Shown: positions 8,297 through 18,172 of the stretch, piece by piece
Position numbering within the stretch: position 1 is the stretch's first letter
Layout of the letters: each line of letters begins with the position of its first letter
NCBI RefSeq assembly: GCF_016481275.1
Contig: NZ_JAEMNW010000001.1
Coordinates: forward strand, 248,001-312,000
DNA from: Antrihabitans auranticaus
GTDB lineage: Bacteria; Actinomycetota; Actinomycetes; Mycobacteriales; Mycobacteriaceae
Length of the DNA: 64,000 nt
Reading direction: 5' to 3'
Notes under the pieces: generated by a model
The model's database searches: none
Told to the model about the DNA's origin: nothing
The model's input: only the letters and a program-made list of their open reading frames with translations
Program-made: the position numbers and the translations under genes

Positions 8297-8908
8297 GTGA
8301 CGACCGCAGTAGGCACTCAAGGATCGGCAATCACCCAGCGCGTGCACTCGCTGAACCGACCCAACATGGTCAGCGTCGGTACCATCGTCTGGCTGTCGAG
8401 CGAACTCATGTTCTTCGCAGGGTTGTTCGCGATGTACTTCGTCGCGCGCGCCCAGGCACCGAGCGGATGGCCGCCGGAGCCGACAGAACTGAACATGAAG
8501 CTCGCGATCCCGGTTACGGCCGTGCTGATCGCGTCGTCGTTCACGTGCCAAATGGGCGTCTTCGCCGCAGAGAAGGGTGATGTCTTCGGCCTGCGCCGCT
8601 GGTACTTCATCAGCCTGATCATGGGCGCGATGTTCGTCGCCGGTCAGGGCTACGAGTACTACCACCTGGTTCTCGAAGGCACGTCGATCTCGAGCAGCGT
8701 CTACGGCTCGGTCTTCTACATCACTACCGGCTTCCACGGCTTGCACGTCATCGGCGGTCTCATCGCCTTCATCTTCCTGATCGCCCGCACGATGGTCAGT
8801 AAGTTCACTCCAGCGCAGGCCACCGCCGCGATCGTCGTCTCGTACTACTGGCACTTCGTCGACATCGTGTGGATCGGGCTGTTCGCGACGATCTACTTCG
8901 TCCGCTAG
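8297..8908 (+). CDS. ctaE: Cytochrome c oxidase subunit III (aa3)
   Basis: 203 residues with five or more hydrophobic helices, including [16 protein letters not shown] near the N-terminus and [17 protein letters not shown] near residue 155. This matches the short actinobacterial CtaE. It is the third core subunit of the aa3 oxidase, which reduces oxygen at the cytoplasmic membrane and forms a supercomplex with cytochrome bcc. GTG at 8297 has no ribosome binding site; CATACT/TACTTC hexamers about 8-12 bases upstream suggest a leaderless mRNA. It heads the ctaE-qcrC-qcrA-qcrB operon, with 63 bases to qcrC. Confidence 0.95.
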   Translation: MTTAVGTQGSAITQRVHSLNRPNMVSVGTIVWLSSELMFFAGLFAMYFVARAQAPSGWPPEPTELNMKLAIPVTAVLIASSFTCQMGVFAAEKGDVFGLRRWYFISLIMGAMFVAGQGYEYYHLVLEGTSISSSVYGSVFYITTGFHGLHVIGGLIAFIFLIARTMVSKFTPAQATAAIVVSYYWHFVDIVWIGLFATIYFVR

Positions 8909-8971
8909 CACCACACCAACCAGTCGGCCCGTCGGTCCCCCAACAGCCCCCGCGACAAAAAGGGATACCAG

Positions 8972-9853
8972 ATGAGTTCCTCCCCACCGTCAGAAGCAGA
9001 GCCAAGCCGCCCGGGTGACACCCGAGCGGCCGCAAAGGTCCGTCGGCAACGCAAGCTTCGGCGCCGCGTTGCAGGTGCGATGGTCCTTCTGCTCGGCCTC
9101 GCGGGTGCTGGGCTTCTCGCCTCCGTGTTTACGCCGACCCCCCAGGTCGCAACCGCGGACAAGGATCAGCAGGCGCTGATCCGCGAAGGCAAGCAGCTGT
9201 ACGACACCTCGTGCATCACCTGCCACGGCGCAAACCTGCAGGGTGTGACGTCGCGCGGCGGCCCGAGCTTGATCGGCGTCGGTGAGGCAGCGGTCTACTT
9301 CCAGGTCTCCACCGGACGCATGCCCGCAGCTCGCAACGAAGCGCAGGCCGAACGTAAGCCGGAGAAGTTCACGTCCGAGCAGATCGACGCGATCGGCGCG
9401 TATGTCGCGGCGAACGGTGGCGGCCCCAGCGTCGTGCGGGAGAAGAACGCCGAAGGCGAAGAGGTACTGGCAATGCAGTCGTTGCGCGGCAACGACATTG
9501 CCCGCGGTAGCGAACTGTTCCGCTTGAACTGCGCGTCATGCCACAACTTCACCGGTCGCGGCGGCGCCCTTTCCTCCGGAAAGTACGCTCCCCCACTGGT
9601 CGAACCGAACGAGCAGCAGATCTACACCGCGATGCTGACCGGACCGCAGAACATGCCGAAGTTCTCGGATCGCCAGCTCACGCAAGAAGAAAAAGAAGAC
9701 ATCATCGCCTACGTCAAGTCAGCGACCGAGACCTATCCGCAGGGTGGATACGGCCTCGGCGGATTGGGCCCGGCAACCGAGGCTCTCGCGATTTGGGGCA
9801 TTGGAATCGTCGCCGTCGTCGGCGCAGCACTGTGGATCGGAGCAAGGTCATGA
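8972..9853 (+). CDS. qcrC: Cytochrome bcc complex dihaem cytochrome c subunit
   Basis: 293 residues. An N-terminal membrane anchor ([21 protein letters not shown]) follows a basic cytoplasmic tail. Two cytochrome c domains follow, each with a CxxCH haem site: SCITCHG near residue 80 and NCASCHNF near residue 190. A C-terminal hydrophobic helix ends the protein. The two haems carry electrons from the Rieske centre directly to the aa3 oxidase, replacing a soluble cytochrome c in actinobacteria. AAAGGG precedes the ATG. The stop overlaps the qcrA start by four bases (ATGA), so translation is coupled. Confidence 0.96.
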   Translation: MSSSPPSEAEPSRPGDTRAAAKVRRQRKLRRRVAGAMVLLLGLAGAGLLASVFTPTPQVATADKDQQALIREGKQLYDTSCITCHGANLQGVTSRGGPSLIGVGEAAVYFQVSTGRMPAARNEAQAERKPEKFTSEQIDAIGAYVAANGGGPSVVREKNAEGEEVLAMQSLRGNDIARGSELFRLNCASCHNFTGRGGALSSGKYAPPLVEPNEQQIYTAMLTGPQNMPKFSDRQLTQEEKEDIIAYVKSATETYPQGGYGLGGLGPATEALAIWGIGIVAVVGAALWIGARS

Positions 9854-11055
9854 GCGACGCCGGACACGGCGCTGACGAGCCCAAGAAGGACTACACCCGC
9901 GAAGAGCTCGAGAACATGAGCAGCGAGGAGTTGTTCAAGCTTGGCACCGCGCTGGACGGGGTGGATGTCGTATTCCGCCGCGACCGCTGGCCGGTCAAGG
10001 GCACGATCGCCGAGAAGCGAGCCGAGCGAGCCATTGCTCTCTGGTTCACGATCGCCGGGCTTTCGGGCCTGGCATTTGCGGCTGCCTACATCTTCTGGCC
10101 ATGGGAATACCGTGGTCAGGACGACGACGGCTACATCATGTACACCCTCGCGACACCGGTCTACGGCCTCACTCTGGGCCTCGCGGTCCTGGCCATCGGC
10201 ATCGCGGCCGTGCTGTACACGAAGAAGTTCATTCCCGAAGAGGTCTCGATCCAGGACCGCCACGACGGTGGTTCGACCGAGGTCGACAAGAAGACCGTCG
10301 TCGCCGTCCTCGGTGACTCGTTGCAGACCTCGACGATCGGCCGTCGCAAGATGGTCATCGGCAGTGGTCTCTTCGCGGTCGGCGCAGCCGGTCTCGCCGC
10401 GGTGCTCCCCTTCGTCGGGTCGATGATCAAAAACCCGTGGGCCAAGGGCGACGATTCGCCGCTCTGGGTCTCCGGCTGGACCCCGAAGTTCAAGGGCGAA
10501 GCGATCTACCTGCGTCGCGACACCGGTCGTCCGCACGATCCGGTCGAGCTCGTCCGTCCGGAAGATCTCGATGCCGGCGCGATGGAAACCGTATTCCCCT
10601 TCCGCGCAACGGATCTCGTCGACGATCCGCACGACGACCCGCACGGCGAGTCGAGCGAGGAGAAGCTCTTCAAGGCGCTGCGCGGTATTCGCAATTCCGT
10701 GATGCTGATCCGCCTCCGCACCGACGACGCCAACAACGCGATCAAGCGTGAGGGCCAGGAAAGCTTCAACTACGGCGACTACTTTGCGTACTCGAAGATC
10801 TGCACGCACCTCGGTTGCCCGACCTCGTTGTTCGAGCAGCAGACGAACCGCATTCTCTGCCCCTGCCACCAATCGCAGTTCCTGGCAACGGAGTTTGGAA
10901 AGCCGATCTTCGGACCCGCGGCCAGGGCATTGCCCCAGTTGCCGCTCACTGTGATCGACAAGGGACCCAACGGCGAGCCTGGACCGTTCCTCGTTGCCGC
11001 TGGTAACTTTATAGAACCCCTCGGTCCGGCATTTTGGGAGCGCGAAACAACATGA
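9850..11055 (+). CDS. qcrA: Rieske iron-sulfur subunit of cytochrome bcc
   Basis: 401 residues. A hydrophilic N-terminal region is followed by three membrane helices (about 57-80, 97-120 and 170-190), the actinobacterial Rieske arrangement. The C-terminal domain binds the 2Fe-2S cluster through CTHLGC (near residue 318) and CPCHQSQF (near 338). It accepts electrons from menaquinol and passes them to QcrC. The ATG at 9850 overlaps the qcrC stop; the open frame reaches further upstream to 9538, but that part lies inside qcrC. Its own stop overlaps the qcrB ATG. Confidence 0.96.
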   Translation: MSDAGHGADEPKKDYTREELENMSSEELFKLGTALDGVDVVFRRDRWPVKGTIAEKRAERAIALWFTIAGLSGLAFAAAYIFWPWEYRGQDDDGYIMYTLATPVYGLTLGLAVLAIGIAAVLYTKKFIPEEVSIQDRHDGGSTEVDKKTVVAVLGDSLQTSTIGRRKMVIGSGLFAVGAAGLAAVLPFVGSMIKNPWAKGDDSPLWVSGWTPKFKGEAIYLRRDTGRPHDPVELVRPEDLDAGAMETVFPFRATDLVDDPHDDPHGESSEEKLFKALRGIRNSVMLIRLRTDDANNAIKREGQESFNYGDYFAYSKICTHLGCPTSLFEQQTNRILCPCHQSQFLATEFGKPIFGPAARALPQLPLTVIDKGPNGEPGPFLVAAGNFIEPLGPAFWERETT

Positions 11056-12743
11056 GCATCAAGGAAGCCGTAAACCAGAAAGCCGCCGACCAAGCCGAGG
11101 CAGTCGACTCTCGCTACCACCTCGCCGCCGGCCTTCGACGCCAGGTCAACAAGGTATTCCCCACGCACTGGTCGTTCATGCTCGGCGAGATCGCGCTGTA
11201 CAGCTTCATCGTCCTGCTGTTGTCCGGCGTGTATCTGACCCTCTTTTTCGACCCGTCGATGGCCGAGGTCACCTACAAGGGCGCCTACGAGCCGCTGAAC
11301 AACGTCGAGATGTCGAAGGCGTACGCGACTGCGCTCGACATTTCGTTCGAGGTCCGTGGCGGTCTCTTCGTCCGCCAGGTCCACCACTGGGCAGCTCTGC
11401 TGTTCGCGTGCTCGATCATCATTCACCTGCTGCGCATCTTCTTCACCGGCGCGTTCCGTCGTCCGCGTGAAGCCAACTGGGTGATCGGCTGCCTGCTGCT
11501 CGTGCTCGCCATGTTCGAGGGCTTCTTCGGCTACACCCTGCCTGACGACCTCCTGTCCGGCACCGGTCTCCGCGCCGCCATGGGCGGTATCACGATGAGC
11601 ATCCCGATCATCGGTACGTGGTTGCAGTTCGCGCTGTTCGGCGGGGACTTCCCAGGCACGATCATCATTCCGCGCCTCTACATGTTCCACATCTTGTTGT
11701 TCCCCGGCATCATCCTGGCCCTGATCGGTCTGCATCTGGCACTGGTCTGGTACCAGAAGCACACGCAGTTCCCCGGCCCGGGACGCACCGAGAGCAACGT
11801 CGTCGGCGTTCGGATCATGCCCGTGTTCGCTCTGAAGGGCGGCGCGTTCTTCGCGCTGGTCGTCGGCATCATCGCGCTGATGGGCGGTCTCGTTCAGATC
11901 AACCCGATCTGGAACCTGGGGCCCTACAACCCCGCTCAGGTTTCGGCAGGATCGCAGCCTGACTTCTACATGATGTGGACGGACGGCATGGCCCGCCTCT
12001 GGCCGGCGTGGGAAATCTATCCATTCGGTCACACCGTTCCGGCTGTGTTCGCTGTCGCTCTGATCATGGGCTTGGTCTTCGGTTTGCTCTTCGCCTATCC
12101 GTGGATCGAAAAAGCGCTGACCAAGGACGACGCGCACCACAACCTGCTGCAGCGCCCGCGTGACGTTCCCGTCCGCACCGCCATCGGTGCAATGGCCGTC
12201 TCGTTCTACCTGCTGCTTACACTGGCGTGCGTCAACGACATCATCGCGCTGAAGTTCGACATCTCGCTGAATGCGACGACGTGGATCTTCCGCATCGGCT
12301 GCCTCGTCGTCCCGCCGATCGCCTACTACGCCGCCTACCGCCTCTGCTTGGGCCTGCAGCGCGCGGATCGTCAGATCCTCGAGCACGGCATCGAGACGGG
12401 CATCGTCAGGCGTCTGCCGCACGGCGAGTACATCGAGGTCCACCAGCCGCTCGGCCCGGTCGACGAGCACGGCCACCCGATCCCGCTCGAGTACCAGGGT
12501 GCCGCGGTTCCGAACCGGATGAACAAGCTTGGGTCTGCCGGCAAGCCAGGATTGGGCAGCATGCTGCGGCCCGACCCCAAGCACCAGGCCGAGGCGATCA
12601 TCGCCGCCGAGCACGAAGCCGAGCACCGGCAGCTTGCGATCCTGCAGGCCTACCAGAACAAGGTGCATGGCAACCGCAACGGCTCCTCACCCAACGGGTC
12701 GTCGGGCAACGGGTCGTCCGGTAACGGCGACAGCCACCACTGA
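11052..12743 (+). CDS. qcrB: Cytochrome b subunit of cytochrome bcc
   Basis: 563 residues with about nine membrane helices. Haem-binding His residues are in [19 protein letters not shown] and in MFHILLFPG followed by GLHLAL. The quinol-site region includes an NPIWN segment. The hydrophilic C-terminal tail is typical of actinobacterial QcrB and ends in a low-complexity Asn/Gly/Ser run ([16 protein letters not shown]). It oxidises menaquinol and pumps protons; the homologue is the target of telacebec (Q203) in mycobacteria. The start is the ATG at 11052, overlapping the qcrA stop. A strong terminator follows at 12759. Confidence 0.96.
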   Translation: MSIKEAVNQKAADQAEAVDSRYHLAAGLRRQVNKVFPTHWSFMLGEIALYSFIVLLLSGVYLTLFFDPSMAEVTYKGAYEPLNNVEMSKAYATALDISFEVRGGLFVRQVHHWAALLFACSIIIHLLRIFFTGAFRRPREANWVIGCLLLVLAMFEGFFGYTLPDDLLSGTGLRAAMGGITMSIPIIGTWLQFALFGGDFPGTIIIPRLYMFHILLFPGIILALIGLHLALVWYQKHTQFPGPGRTESNVVGVRIMPVFALKGGAFFALVVGIIALMGGLVQINPIWNLGPYNPAQVSAGSQPDFYMMWTDGMARLWPAWEIYPFGHTVPAVFAVALIMGLVFGLLFAYPWIEKALTKDDAHHNLLQRPRDVPVRTAIGAMAVSFYLLLTLACVNDIIALKFDISLNATTWIFRIGCLVVPPIAYYAAYRLCLGLQRADRQILEHGIETGIVRRLPHGEYIEVHQPLGPVDEHGHPIPLEYQGAAVPNRMNKLGSAGKPGLGSMLRPDPKHQAEAIIAAEHEAEHRQLAILQAYQNKVHGNRNGSSPNGSSGNGSSGNGDSHH

Positions 12744-12758
12744 TCCGCAACGCGTCGT

Positions 12759-12794
12759 AGAAGGGCCCGAGTCCACACGGACTCGGGCCCTTCT
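12759..12794 (+). terminator. Strong hairpin after the ctaE-qcrCAB operon
   Basis: Perfect inverted repeat AGAAGGGCCCGAGTC ... GACTCGGGCCCTTCT, 15-base arms with a six-base loop, 15 bases after the qcrB stop, followed by TTCT. Confidence 0.92.
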
Positions 12795-12852
12795 GCTGTG
12801 TACAGCCCCATACGCCCCCTCCCCCACCGAGACGTGCGTAACGTGTGCTGAC

Positions 12853-13224
12853 GTGGCCGTAGCGCGCTTGTGGTCGATCACCCTGGACTGCGATGACCCC
12901 GGGAGCCTCGCGGGCTTCTGGTGCGCGCTCCTGGACGGTGAGATCGCTGCCGCTACGGAGAAGTTCGTCGCGGTTCGCACACCTCATCTGCTTCTGACCG
13001 CCATTCGAGTACCCGACTACCGACCGCCCTCGTGGCCTGAGAACACCGTGCCCAAACAAATCCACCTGGATATCGCGGTTGACGATCTCGACGCCGCAGC
13101 CGACCGCGCAGTGAGCCTCGGCGCAACCCTCGTCGCCTTCCAAGCTGCACCCGACCGGTGTCGAGTCCTGCGCGACCCTGCCGGTCATCTCTTCTGCGTT
13201 TGTATTCCGCCGGCAGGCATGTAA
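12853..13224 (+). CDS. VOC-fold (glyoxalase/bleomycin-resistance-like) small protein
   Basis: 123 residues with the two half-sites of a vicinal-oxygen-chelate fold: LWSITLDCDDPGSLAGFWCALL at the start and KQIHLDIAVDDLDAAADRAVSLGA in the second half, ending RVLRDPAGHLFCVC. Metal-binding candidates are the His of QIHLD and acidic or aromatic residues in matching positions, but the substrate is unknown. The GTG at 12853 gives the normal domain length. TAACGT lies about 9 bases upstream with no ribosome binding site, which suggests a leaderless mRNA. An alcohol dehydrogenase follows 26 bases later, so the two are probably co-transcribed. Confidence 0.82.
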   Translation: MAVARLWSITLDCDDPGSLAGFWCALLDGEIAAATEKFVAVRTPHLLLTAIRVPDYRPPSWPENTVPKQIHLDIAVDDLDAAADRAVSLGATLVAFQAAPDRCRVLRDPAGHLFCVCIPPAGM

Positions 13225-13250
13225 CCCGTCCAATCCCGAGAAGGAGCCCT

Positions 13251-14423
13251 ATGAAGGCCGTCAGCTGTCAGAACGGCGACCTCACGGTCGTCGACCGCCC
13301 GACGCCTGTGCCTGGGCCCGGCCAGCTACTGATCGAGGTGCTGCGCTGCGGTATCTGCGGCTCGGACCTCCATGCGCGGCGTAGTTGCGACGAACTGGCC
13401 GACATCGCAGCCGAGATCGGCTACGACGGTGTGATGCGGTCGGACCAGTCCGTCGTCATGGGACATGAATTCTGCGGCGCGATCCTCGAGCACGGACCGA
13501 AGACTCGCAAATTCGACAAGAGCGGCACGCGGGTGGTCGCGTTTCCACTGCTGCGGTCGGGCGATCAGGTCCACACCACCGGCCTGTCGGCCGCAGCGCC
13601 CGGCGGCTACGCCGAGCAGATGCTCGTCGAGGAGTCGTTGGCGCTCGCTGTGCCCAACGGTCTGTCGACCGAAATGGCTGCTCTGACAGAGCCGATGGCG
13701 GTCGGCTTGCATGCGGTACGGCGCGGGCAGGTCGGCAATGGGCAGGTTGCCATCGTGATCGGTTGCGGACCAGTCGGCCTTGCCGTAATCGCCATGCTCA
13801 AGGCGAACGGTGTTCGCACCGTCGTCGCGAGCGACTTCTCTTCGGGCAGAAGGACTCTCGCACGTACCTGCGGCGCCGATATCGTCATCGATCCTGCCGT
13901 GGACTCACCGTTCACCGCCACGACGGGCCACGGACATTTCGACAGTGCACCCGCGTTGTTCGATCTCGCCGTCTCGAGCATGGAGAAGCTGCGTCGAGTC
14001 CCGCTGTGGTGGCACGTCTTCCGCGCCGCGGACGTAGCCGGGCTGACCACACCCAAGCATCCCGTGGTGTTCGAATGCGTCGGAGCTCCCGGCGTACTGG
14101 AGAACCTGATCAGCGCAGCTCCGATCGCAGCGCGCATCGTCGTGGTCGGCGTGTGCATGGAAAAGGACAAGATCCGCCCGGCAATGGCGATCAACAAGGA
14201 GGTCGACCTGCGGTTCGTGCTCGGCTACACCCCGTTGGAATTCCGGGATGCCCTCTACCTGCTCGCCGACGGCAAGGTCGACGGCAGACCCGTATTCACC
14301 GGCGAGGTCGGCCTCGCGGGCGTCGAGAACGCGTTTGCCACGCTTGCAGATCCGGAAACGCACGCAAAGATACTGATCGACCCTTCGAGTGGCGCGACCG
14401 AACCGCAACTCGCGAAGGCCTAG
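13251..14423 (+). CDS. Zinc-dependent alcohol dehydrogenase family protein
   Basis: 390 residues of the medium-chain dehydrogenase family. The N-terminal catalytic domain has CGICGSDLHARR and GHEFCGAI, giving the catalytic zinc ligands Cys and His-Glu. The nucleotide-binding domain has VIVIGCGPVGLAVIAM (a GxGxxG-like loop). The four-Cys structural zinc lobe of classical alcohol dehydrogenases is not visible; only TGLSAAAPGGYAEQM stands in that region. An NAD(P)-dependent alcohol or polyol oxidation is expected, but the substrate cannot be named. ATG at 13251 follows GAGAAGGAG by four bases. It ends before a bidirectional hairpin shared with ctaF. Confidence 0.85.
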   Translation: MKAVSCQNGDLTVVDRPTPVPGPGQLLIEVLRCGICGSDLHARRSCDELADIAAEIGYDGVMRSDQSVVMGHEFCGAILEHGPKTRKFDKSGTRVVAFPLLRSGDQVHTTGLSAAAPGGYAEQMLVEESLALAVPNGLSTEMAALTEPMAVGLHAVRRGQVGNGQVAIVIGCGPVGLAVIAMLKANGVRTVVASDFSSGRRTLARTCGADIVIDPAVDSPFTATTGHGHFDSAPALFDLAVSSMEKLRRVPLWWHVFRAADVAGLTTPKHPVVFECVGAPGVLENLISAAPIAARIVVVGVCMEKDKIRPAMAINKEVDLRFVLGYTPLEFRDALYLLADGKVDGRPVFTGEVGLAGVENAFATLADPETHAKILIDPSSGATEPQLAKA

Positions 14424-14429
14424 AAAGTG

Positions 14430-14465
14430 CTCGAGGGGTGCCTGGAGATCCAGGCACCCCTCGAG
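14430..14465. terminator. Bidirectional hairpin between the alcohol dehydrogenase and ctaF
   Basis: Perfect inverted repeat CTCGAGGGGTGCCTGG ... CCAGGCACCCCTCGAG, 16-base arms and a four-base loop, between convergent genes. It could stop transcription from both sides. Confidence 0.92.
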
Positions 14466-14481
14466 GTAAGTCAGTTGCGGG

Positions 14482-14898
14482 TCAGTGCTTCTCGGGTCCG
14501 ATGTGGTACTCGAAGAGCAATCCACCGACCGCGAACAGCACACACAGGACGCCGACCGCGATGAGCCACGGCTCGAAGAACGCCAAGCCTGTCGCCGTCA
14601 GTGCGGCCGCAGCAGCCAGCGTGACGGGCCAGAAGCTACCCGGGCTGAAGAAGCCGAGGTCGCCGGCGCCGTCGATGATCTCGGCATCCTCGTAGTCCTC
14701 AGGACGCAGGTCCAGACGCCGTGCGACGAAGCGGAAGTACGTGCCGATGATCAGGCACAGGCCGCCGGTGAGCACGATGGCGGTCACGCCGGCCCACTCG
14801 ACACCTGTCCGCGATACGCCGGTGAAGATCGCGTAGATGACGGCAACGAGAAAGGCGAACAGCGTCAACAGCTCGAAGAGTCTTGCTTCGATCTTCAT
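14482..14898 (-). CDS. ctaF: Cytochrome c oxidase subunit IV (actinobacterial)
   Basis: 138 residues with four hydrophobic helices and a middle acidic stretch ([15 protein letters not shown]). The start [25 protein letters not shown] matches the small CtaF subunit found only in actinobacterial aa3 oxidase. It lies 50 bases after ctaC on the same strand, as in M. tuberculosis Rv2199c-Rv2200c. It stabilises the oxidase in the bcc-aa3 supercomplex and has no known catalytic residues. Confidence 0.95.
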   Translation of the reverse strand: MKIEARLFELLTLFAFLVAVIYAIFTGVSRTGVEWAGVTAIVLTGGLCLIIGTYFRFVARRLDLRPEDYEDAEIIDGAGDLGFFSPGSFWPVTLAAAAALTATGLAFFEPWLIAVGVLCVLFAVGGLLFEYHIGPEKH

Positions 14899-14948
14899 CG
14901 AATTCGCGTCCTTACTGAGATTTCCTGTTGGTCAGGTCGTGAGCCGGA

Positions 14949-16016
14949 TCAGTTGTCGTCGCGAACGACAACGGACTTCAAGTCGCGCTTGGCACTGAAG
15001 GGGTACGTCGTCGTGGCGGTCGGGCTGCAGAGCTCACCGCACTCCGGGTTCTCCTCGCCGAGCTTGGTCAGCGACATTGCGTTGGAAAGACCCGACATCC
15101 GGTACTCGACATACTTGTCGAACATCTCGGGCTCGATCGCCCGGACCTCGAAGTTCATCATCGAGTGGAACGTGCCGCACATCTCGGCGCAACGACCGAC
15201 GAACGCACCGGTCCGTTCGATCTCCGTGATCTGGAAGACGTTCTCCGAGTGGTTCTGCTCCGGGTTCGGGTTAACGTCACGCTTGAACAGGAACTCCGGC
15301 ACCCAGAAAGCGTGGATGACATCCGCGGAAGCGATGTGGAACTCGATCACACGGTTCGTCGGGAGGACGAGAACAGGGATCTCTTCGCTGGATCCGATGG
15401 TCTCGATCTTGTCGTAGCGCAGGTAGGAAAGGTCGTACGGATCCTTGCCGTGGACCGAACCGGGCCGCGGGTGGCCTTCTTCGTTCGTCCGCTCGGCCGC
15501 CTCGGCAGCCGCGTCGTCGAGCACCTTCTCGGCTCCCTGGTCCGAGAGATCCGGCTCGGTGGGCGTGCTGCGGTAGCCGAACTTCCAGTTCCACTGGAAT
15601 GCCGTGACATCGACGACGACCGCGGGATCACGATCGTTCGTGTTCACGTCGTTCTGCACGAGAACGGTGAAGTAGAAGAGGACCGCGATGATGACGAACG
15701 GCGCTGCGGTGTAGCTCAATTCCAGCGGCACGTTGTAGCCCGTCTGGCGGGGGAAATCGGGGCTGTCGGCCTTCTTGCGGTGGAAGGCGACGGTCCAGAA
15801 CGTCAAGCCCCACACGATGACACCCATGACGAGCGCCGCAATGACCGACCACGTCCACAGTTCACGCATTTGGTGCGCTTCGGGGGTGACGCCGGAAGGC
15901 CAGCCGAAGCGGAGGACCTCGTTGTCGATGGAACAACCCGAAAGCACCAACGCGGAGAAACCGAGGGATGCAGCTAGCCCGGCTCGCCGAAGTATCCGAC
16001 TGTGCGCCACGTTCAC
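14949..16016 (-). CDS. ctaC: Cytochrome c oxidase subunit II, lipoprotein precursor
   Basis: 355 residues. The N-terminal signal ends in a lipobox (LVLSGC), so the mature protein should be lipid-anchored at that Cys. Two membrane helices follow (about 57-80 and 107-128). The periplasmic cupredoxin domain binds the CuA centre through CAEMCGTFHSMM near residue 285, with an upstream His in DVIHAFWVP. A long acidic insertion between helix 2 and the cupredoxin core is typical of actinobacterial subunit II. It accepts electrons from QcrC. It is transcribed with ctaF and diverges from asnB across a 230-base spacer. Confidence 0.96.
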   Translation of the reverse strand: MNVAHSRILRRAGLAASLGFSALVLSGCSIDNEVLRFGWPSGVTPEAHQMRELWTWSVIAALVMGVIVWGLTFWTVAFHRKKADSPDFPRQTGYNVPLELSYTAAPFVIIAVLFYFTVLVQNDVNTNDRDPAVVVDVTAFQWNWKFGYRSTPTEPDLSDQGAEKVLDDAAAEAAERTNEEGHPRPGSVHGKDPYDLSYLRYDKIETIGSSEEIPVLVLPTNRVIEFHIASADVIHAFWVPEFLFKRDVNPNPEQNHSENVFQITEIERTGAFVGRCAEMCGTFHSMMNFEVRAIEPEMFDKYVEYRMSGLSNAMSLTKLGEENPECGELCSPTATTTYPFSAKRDLKSVVVRDDN

Positions 16017-16246
16017 GCCTTCCTTTATCGCCGCTTTTCGATGGCCGAGTTACGAGTGCAAGCCACCCGGGATGGCTCGAATACTACGCAGCGTAGACCA
16101 AGTCCGGGGGCGGTTCGGCGTTGGGTCTGGACCGACACTCCGGACCGGTTACGGCATACTCGGCGTGGAGTTTCGGCGAAACCCCCGCTCCTGGGCGATC
16201 GACCTGCCGATTCGACTTCGAAAGCTATGAGGAGGGGCGAAACGCA
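16017..16246. promoter_or_regulatory. Divergent promoter region of ctaC and asnB
   Basis: 230 bases without a gene. CGGCATACTC near 16153-16162 offers a TACTC-type -10 for asnB, and GAGGAGG at 16229-16235 is its ribosome binding site. No operator repeat was recognised. Confidence 0.4.
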
Positions 16247-18172
16247 ATGTGCGGACTGCTCGGATTTCTGACGTCGAACGGAACGAGCGACGACGCCGTT
16301 GCGCAGGTCGATGCAGCCATGCACTGCCTGCGGCACCGCGGCCCTGACGAGCACGGCACGTGGCATGACGACGACATAGTGCTCGGCTTCAACCGCCTGT
16401 CGATCATCGACATCGAGCATTCGCATCAGCCGCTGCGCTGGGGTCCGCCATCCAACCCCGATCGGTACGCCCTCACCTTCAACGGTGAGATCTACAACTA
16501 CCTCGAACTGCGCGCCGAACTGACGGAAAAGCACGGCGCACAGTTCCATACGGAGGGTGACAGCGAGGCGATCGTCGCAGCCTTACATCATTGGGGCCCG
16601 ACGGCGGTCACGAGATTGCGCGGCATGTTCGCGTTCGCGATCTGGGATACCGAGACGCGGGAACTCTTCCTTGCGCGCGACCCCTTCGGCATCAAGCCGC
16701 TCTTCCTCGCGTCCGGGCCGAACGGCACGGCGTTCGGCAGTGAGAAGAAGAGCCTCCTCGAACTGGCACCGCTCATCGGGATCGGCACCGATCTCGACCC
16801 GCGCGCAATCGAGCACTACACGGTACTGCAGTACGTGCCCGAGCCCGAATCCCTGCACAAAGACATTCAGCGTCTCGAATCGGGCAGCTACGCCCACGTT
16901 CGACCTGGTGACACCCCAGAGGTGACGCGCTATTTCCAGCCGAAGTTCCGGGTCCGGCCGTTCGTCAAGGGCACAGAGGCCGCGCGCTACCGCGAGATCG
17001 CGGATGCGCTCGAAGATTCGGTCGCCAAGCACATGCGCGCGGACGTCACGGTCGGGTCTTTCCTGTCCGGCGGAATCGACTCCACGGCGATCGCCGCGCT
17101 GGCGATGCGGCACAACCCGAAACTCATCACCTTTACAACGGGTTTCGAGCGGGAGGGCTATTCGGAGGTCGACGTCGCAGCCGAATCCGCTGCAGCGATC
17201 GGCGCCCGCCACATCGTCAAGGTGGTCAGTCCCGAAGAGTTCGCAAACGCCATCCCCGAGATCGTCTGGTATCTCGACGACCCGGTCGCGGACCCCGCGC
17301 TCGTGCCGCTCTACTTCGTTGCCAAGGAAGCGCGCAAGCACGTGAAGGTCGTGCTGTCCGGTGAAGGCGCAGACGAGTTGTTCGGCGGATACACCATCTA
17401 CCGGGAACCGCTGAGCCTCAAGCCGTTCGAGCGCCTCTCCCCCGGACTGCGCCGCACCGCCGCTCGGCTCTCGGACAAGATGCCGGAGGGCCGCCGCGGC
17501 AAAAGCTTGCTGAACCGCGGCTCGATGACGCTCGAGGAGCGCTACTACGGAAATGCCCGCAGCTTCAACGACGCCCAGTTGCGCAGGGTACTGCGCGACT
17601 TCCGGCCCGAGTGGACCCACACCGATGTCACCGCACCCATCTATGCGCGCTCGGAGGGCTGGGATCCGGTCACACGAATGCAGCACCTCGACCTCTACAC
17701 CTGGCTGCGAGGGGACATCCTCGTCAAAGCCGACAAGATGACGATGGCGAACTCGCTCGAGCTGCGCGTGCCGTTCCTCGACCCCGAGGTGTTCGCGGTG
17801 GCCGAGCAGATCCCGCTCGAGCAGAAGATCACCAAGGACACCACGAAGTACGCCCTCCGCCAGGCACTCGAAGGCATCGTTCCCGGCCACGTACTGCACC
17901 GCGCGAAGCTGGGCTTCCCCGTGCCACTACGGCATTGGCTGCGCGGGCCGGAGCTGTTCGACTGGGCGCACCAGCAGATCGACGAATCGCAGACCGATCA
18001 CCTGCTCGACAAGGCCGCCATCAAGAGCATGCTCGACGAGCACCGGGCAGGCACCACAGACGCCAGCCGGCGTCTGTGGACACTGCTCGTCTTCATGATC
18101 TGGCACGGCATCTTCGTCGAGAAGCGGATCGTGCCGAACATCCAAGAGCCCGAGTACGAGCTGGCACCTTAG
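16247..18172 (+). CDS. asnB: AsnB/LtsA glutamine amidotransferase (peptidoglycan mDAP amidation)
   Basis: 641 residues. The N-terminal class II glutaminase starts MCGLLGF with the catalytic Cys directly after Met, which fixes the ATG at 16247; RHRGPDE and NGEIYN follow. The C-terminal synthetase domain has the PP-loop SFLSGGIDST (near residue 278) and LSGEGADELFGGY. Although annotated as asparagine synthetase, the actinobacterial 640-residue form (LtsA in Corynebacterium and Rhodococcus, AsnB in mycobacteria) amidates meso-diaminopimelate in peptidoglycan precursors and affects lysozyme and antibiotic resistance; I infer that role here. GAGGAGG lies 11 bases upstream. The stop overlaps that of the convergent acyl-CoA synthetase. 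Confidence 0.92.
   Translation: MCGLLGFLTSNGTSDDAVAQVDAAMHCLRHRGPDEHGTWHDDDIVLGFNRLSIIDIEHSHQPLRWGPPSNPDRYALTFNGEIYNYLELRAELTEKHGAQFHTEGDSEAIVAALHHWGPTAVTRLRGMFAFAIWDTETRELFLARDPFGIKPLFLASGPNGTAFGSEKKSLLELAPLIGIGTDLDPRAIEHYTVLQYVPEPESLHKDIQRLESGSYAHVRPGDTPEVTRYFQPKFRVRPFVKGTEAARYREIADALEDSVAKHMRADVTVGSFLSGGIDSTAIAALAMRHNPKLITFTTGFEREGYSEVDVAAESAAAIGARHIVKVVSPEEFANAIPEIVWYLDDPVADPALVPLYFVAKEARKHVKVVLSGEGADELFGGYTIYREPLSLKPFERLSPGLRRTAARLSDKMPEGRRGKSLLNRGSMTLEERYYGNARSFNDAQLRRVLRDFRPEWTHTDVTAPIYARSEGWDPVTRMQHLDLYTWLRGDILVKADKMTMANSLELRVPFLDPEVFAVAEQIPLEQKITKDTTKYALRQALEGIVPGHVLHRAKLGFPVPLRHWLRGPELFDWAHQQIDESQTDHLLDKAAIKSMLDEHRAGTTDASRRLWTLLVFMIWHGIFVEKRIVPNIQEPEYELAP

Noticed and set aside
10779-12668. 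629-residue minus-strand open frame over qcrAB
   Set aside because: Antisense to QcrA and QcrB, whose motifs are unmistakable; the antisense protein is a low-complexity Arg/Asp/Gln sequence.
12670-12743. Repeated Asn/Gly/Ser codons at the qcrB 3' end as a tandem repeat element
   Set aside because: They encode the low-complexity tail common in actinobacterial QcrB and do not extend outside the gene.
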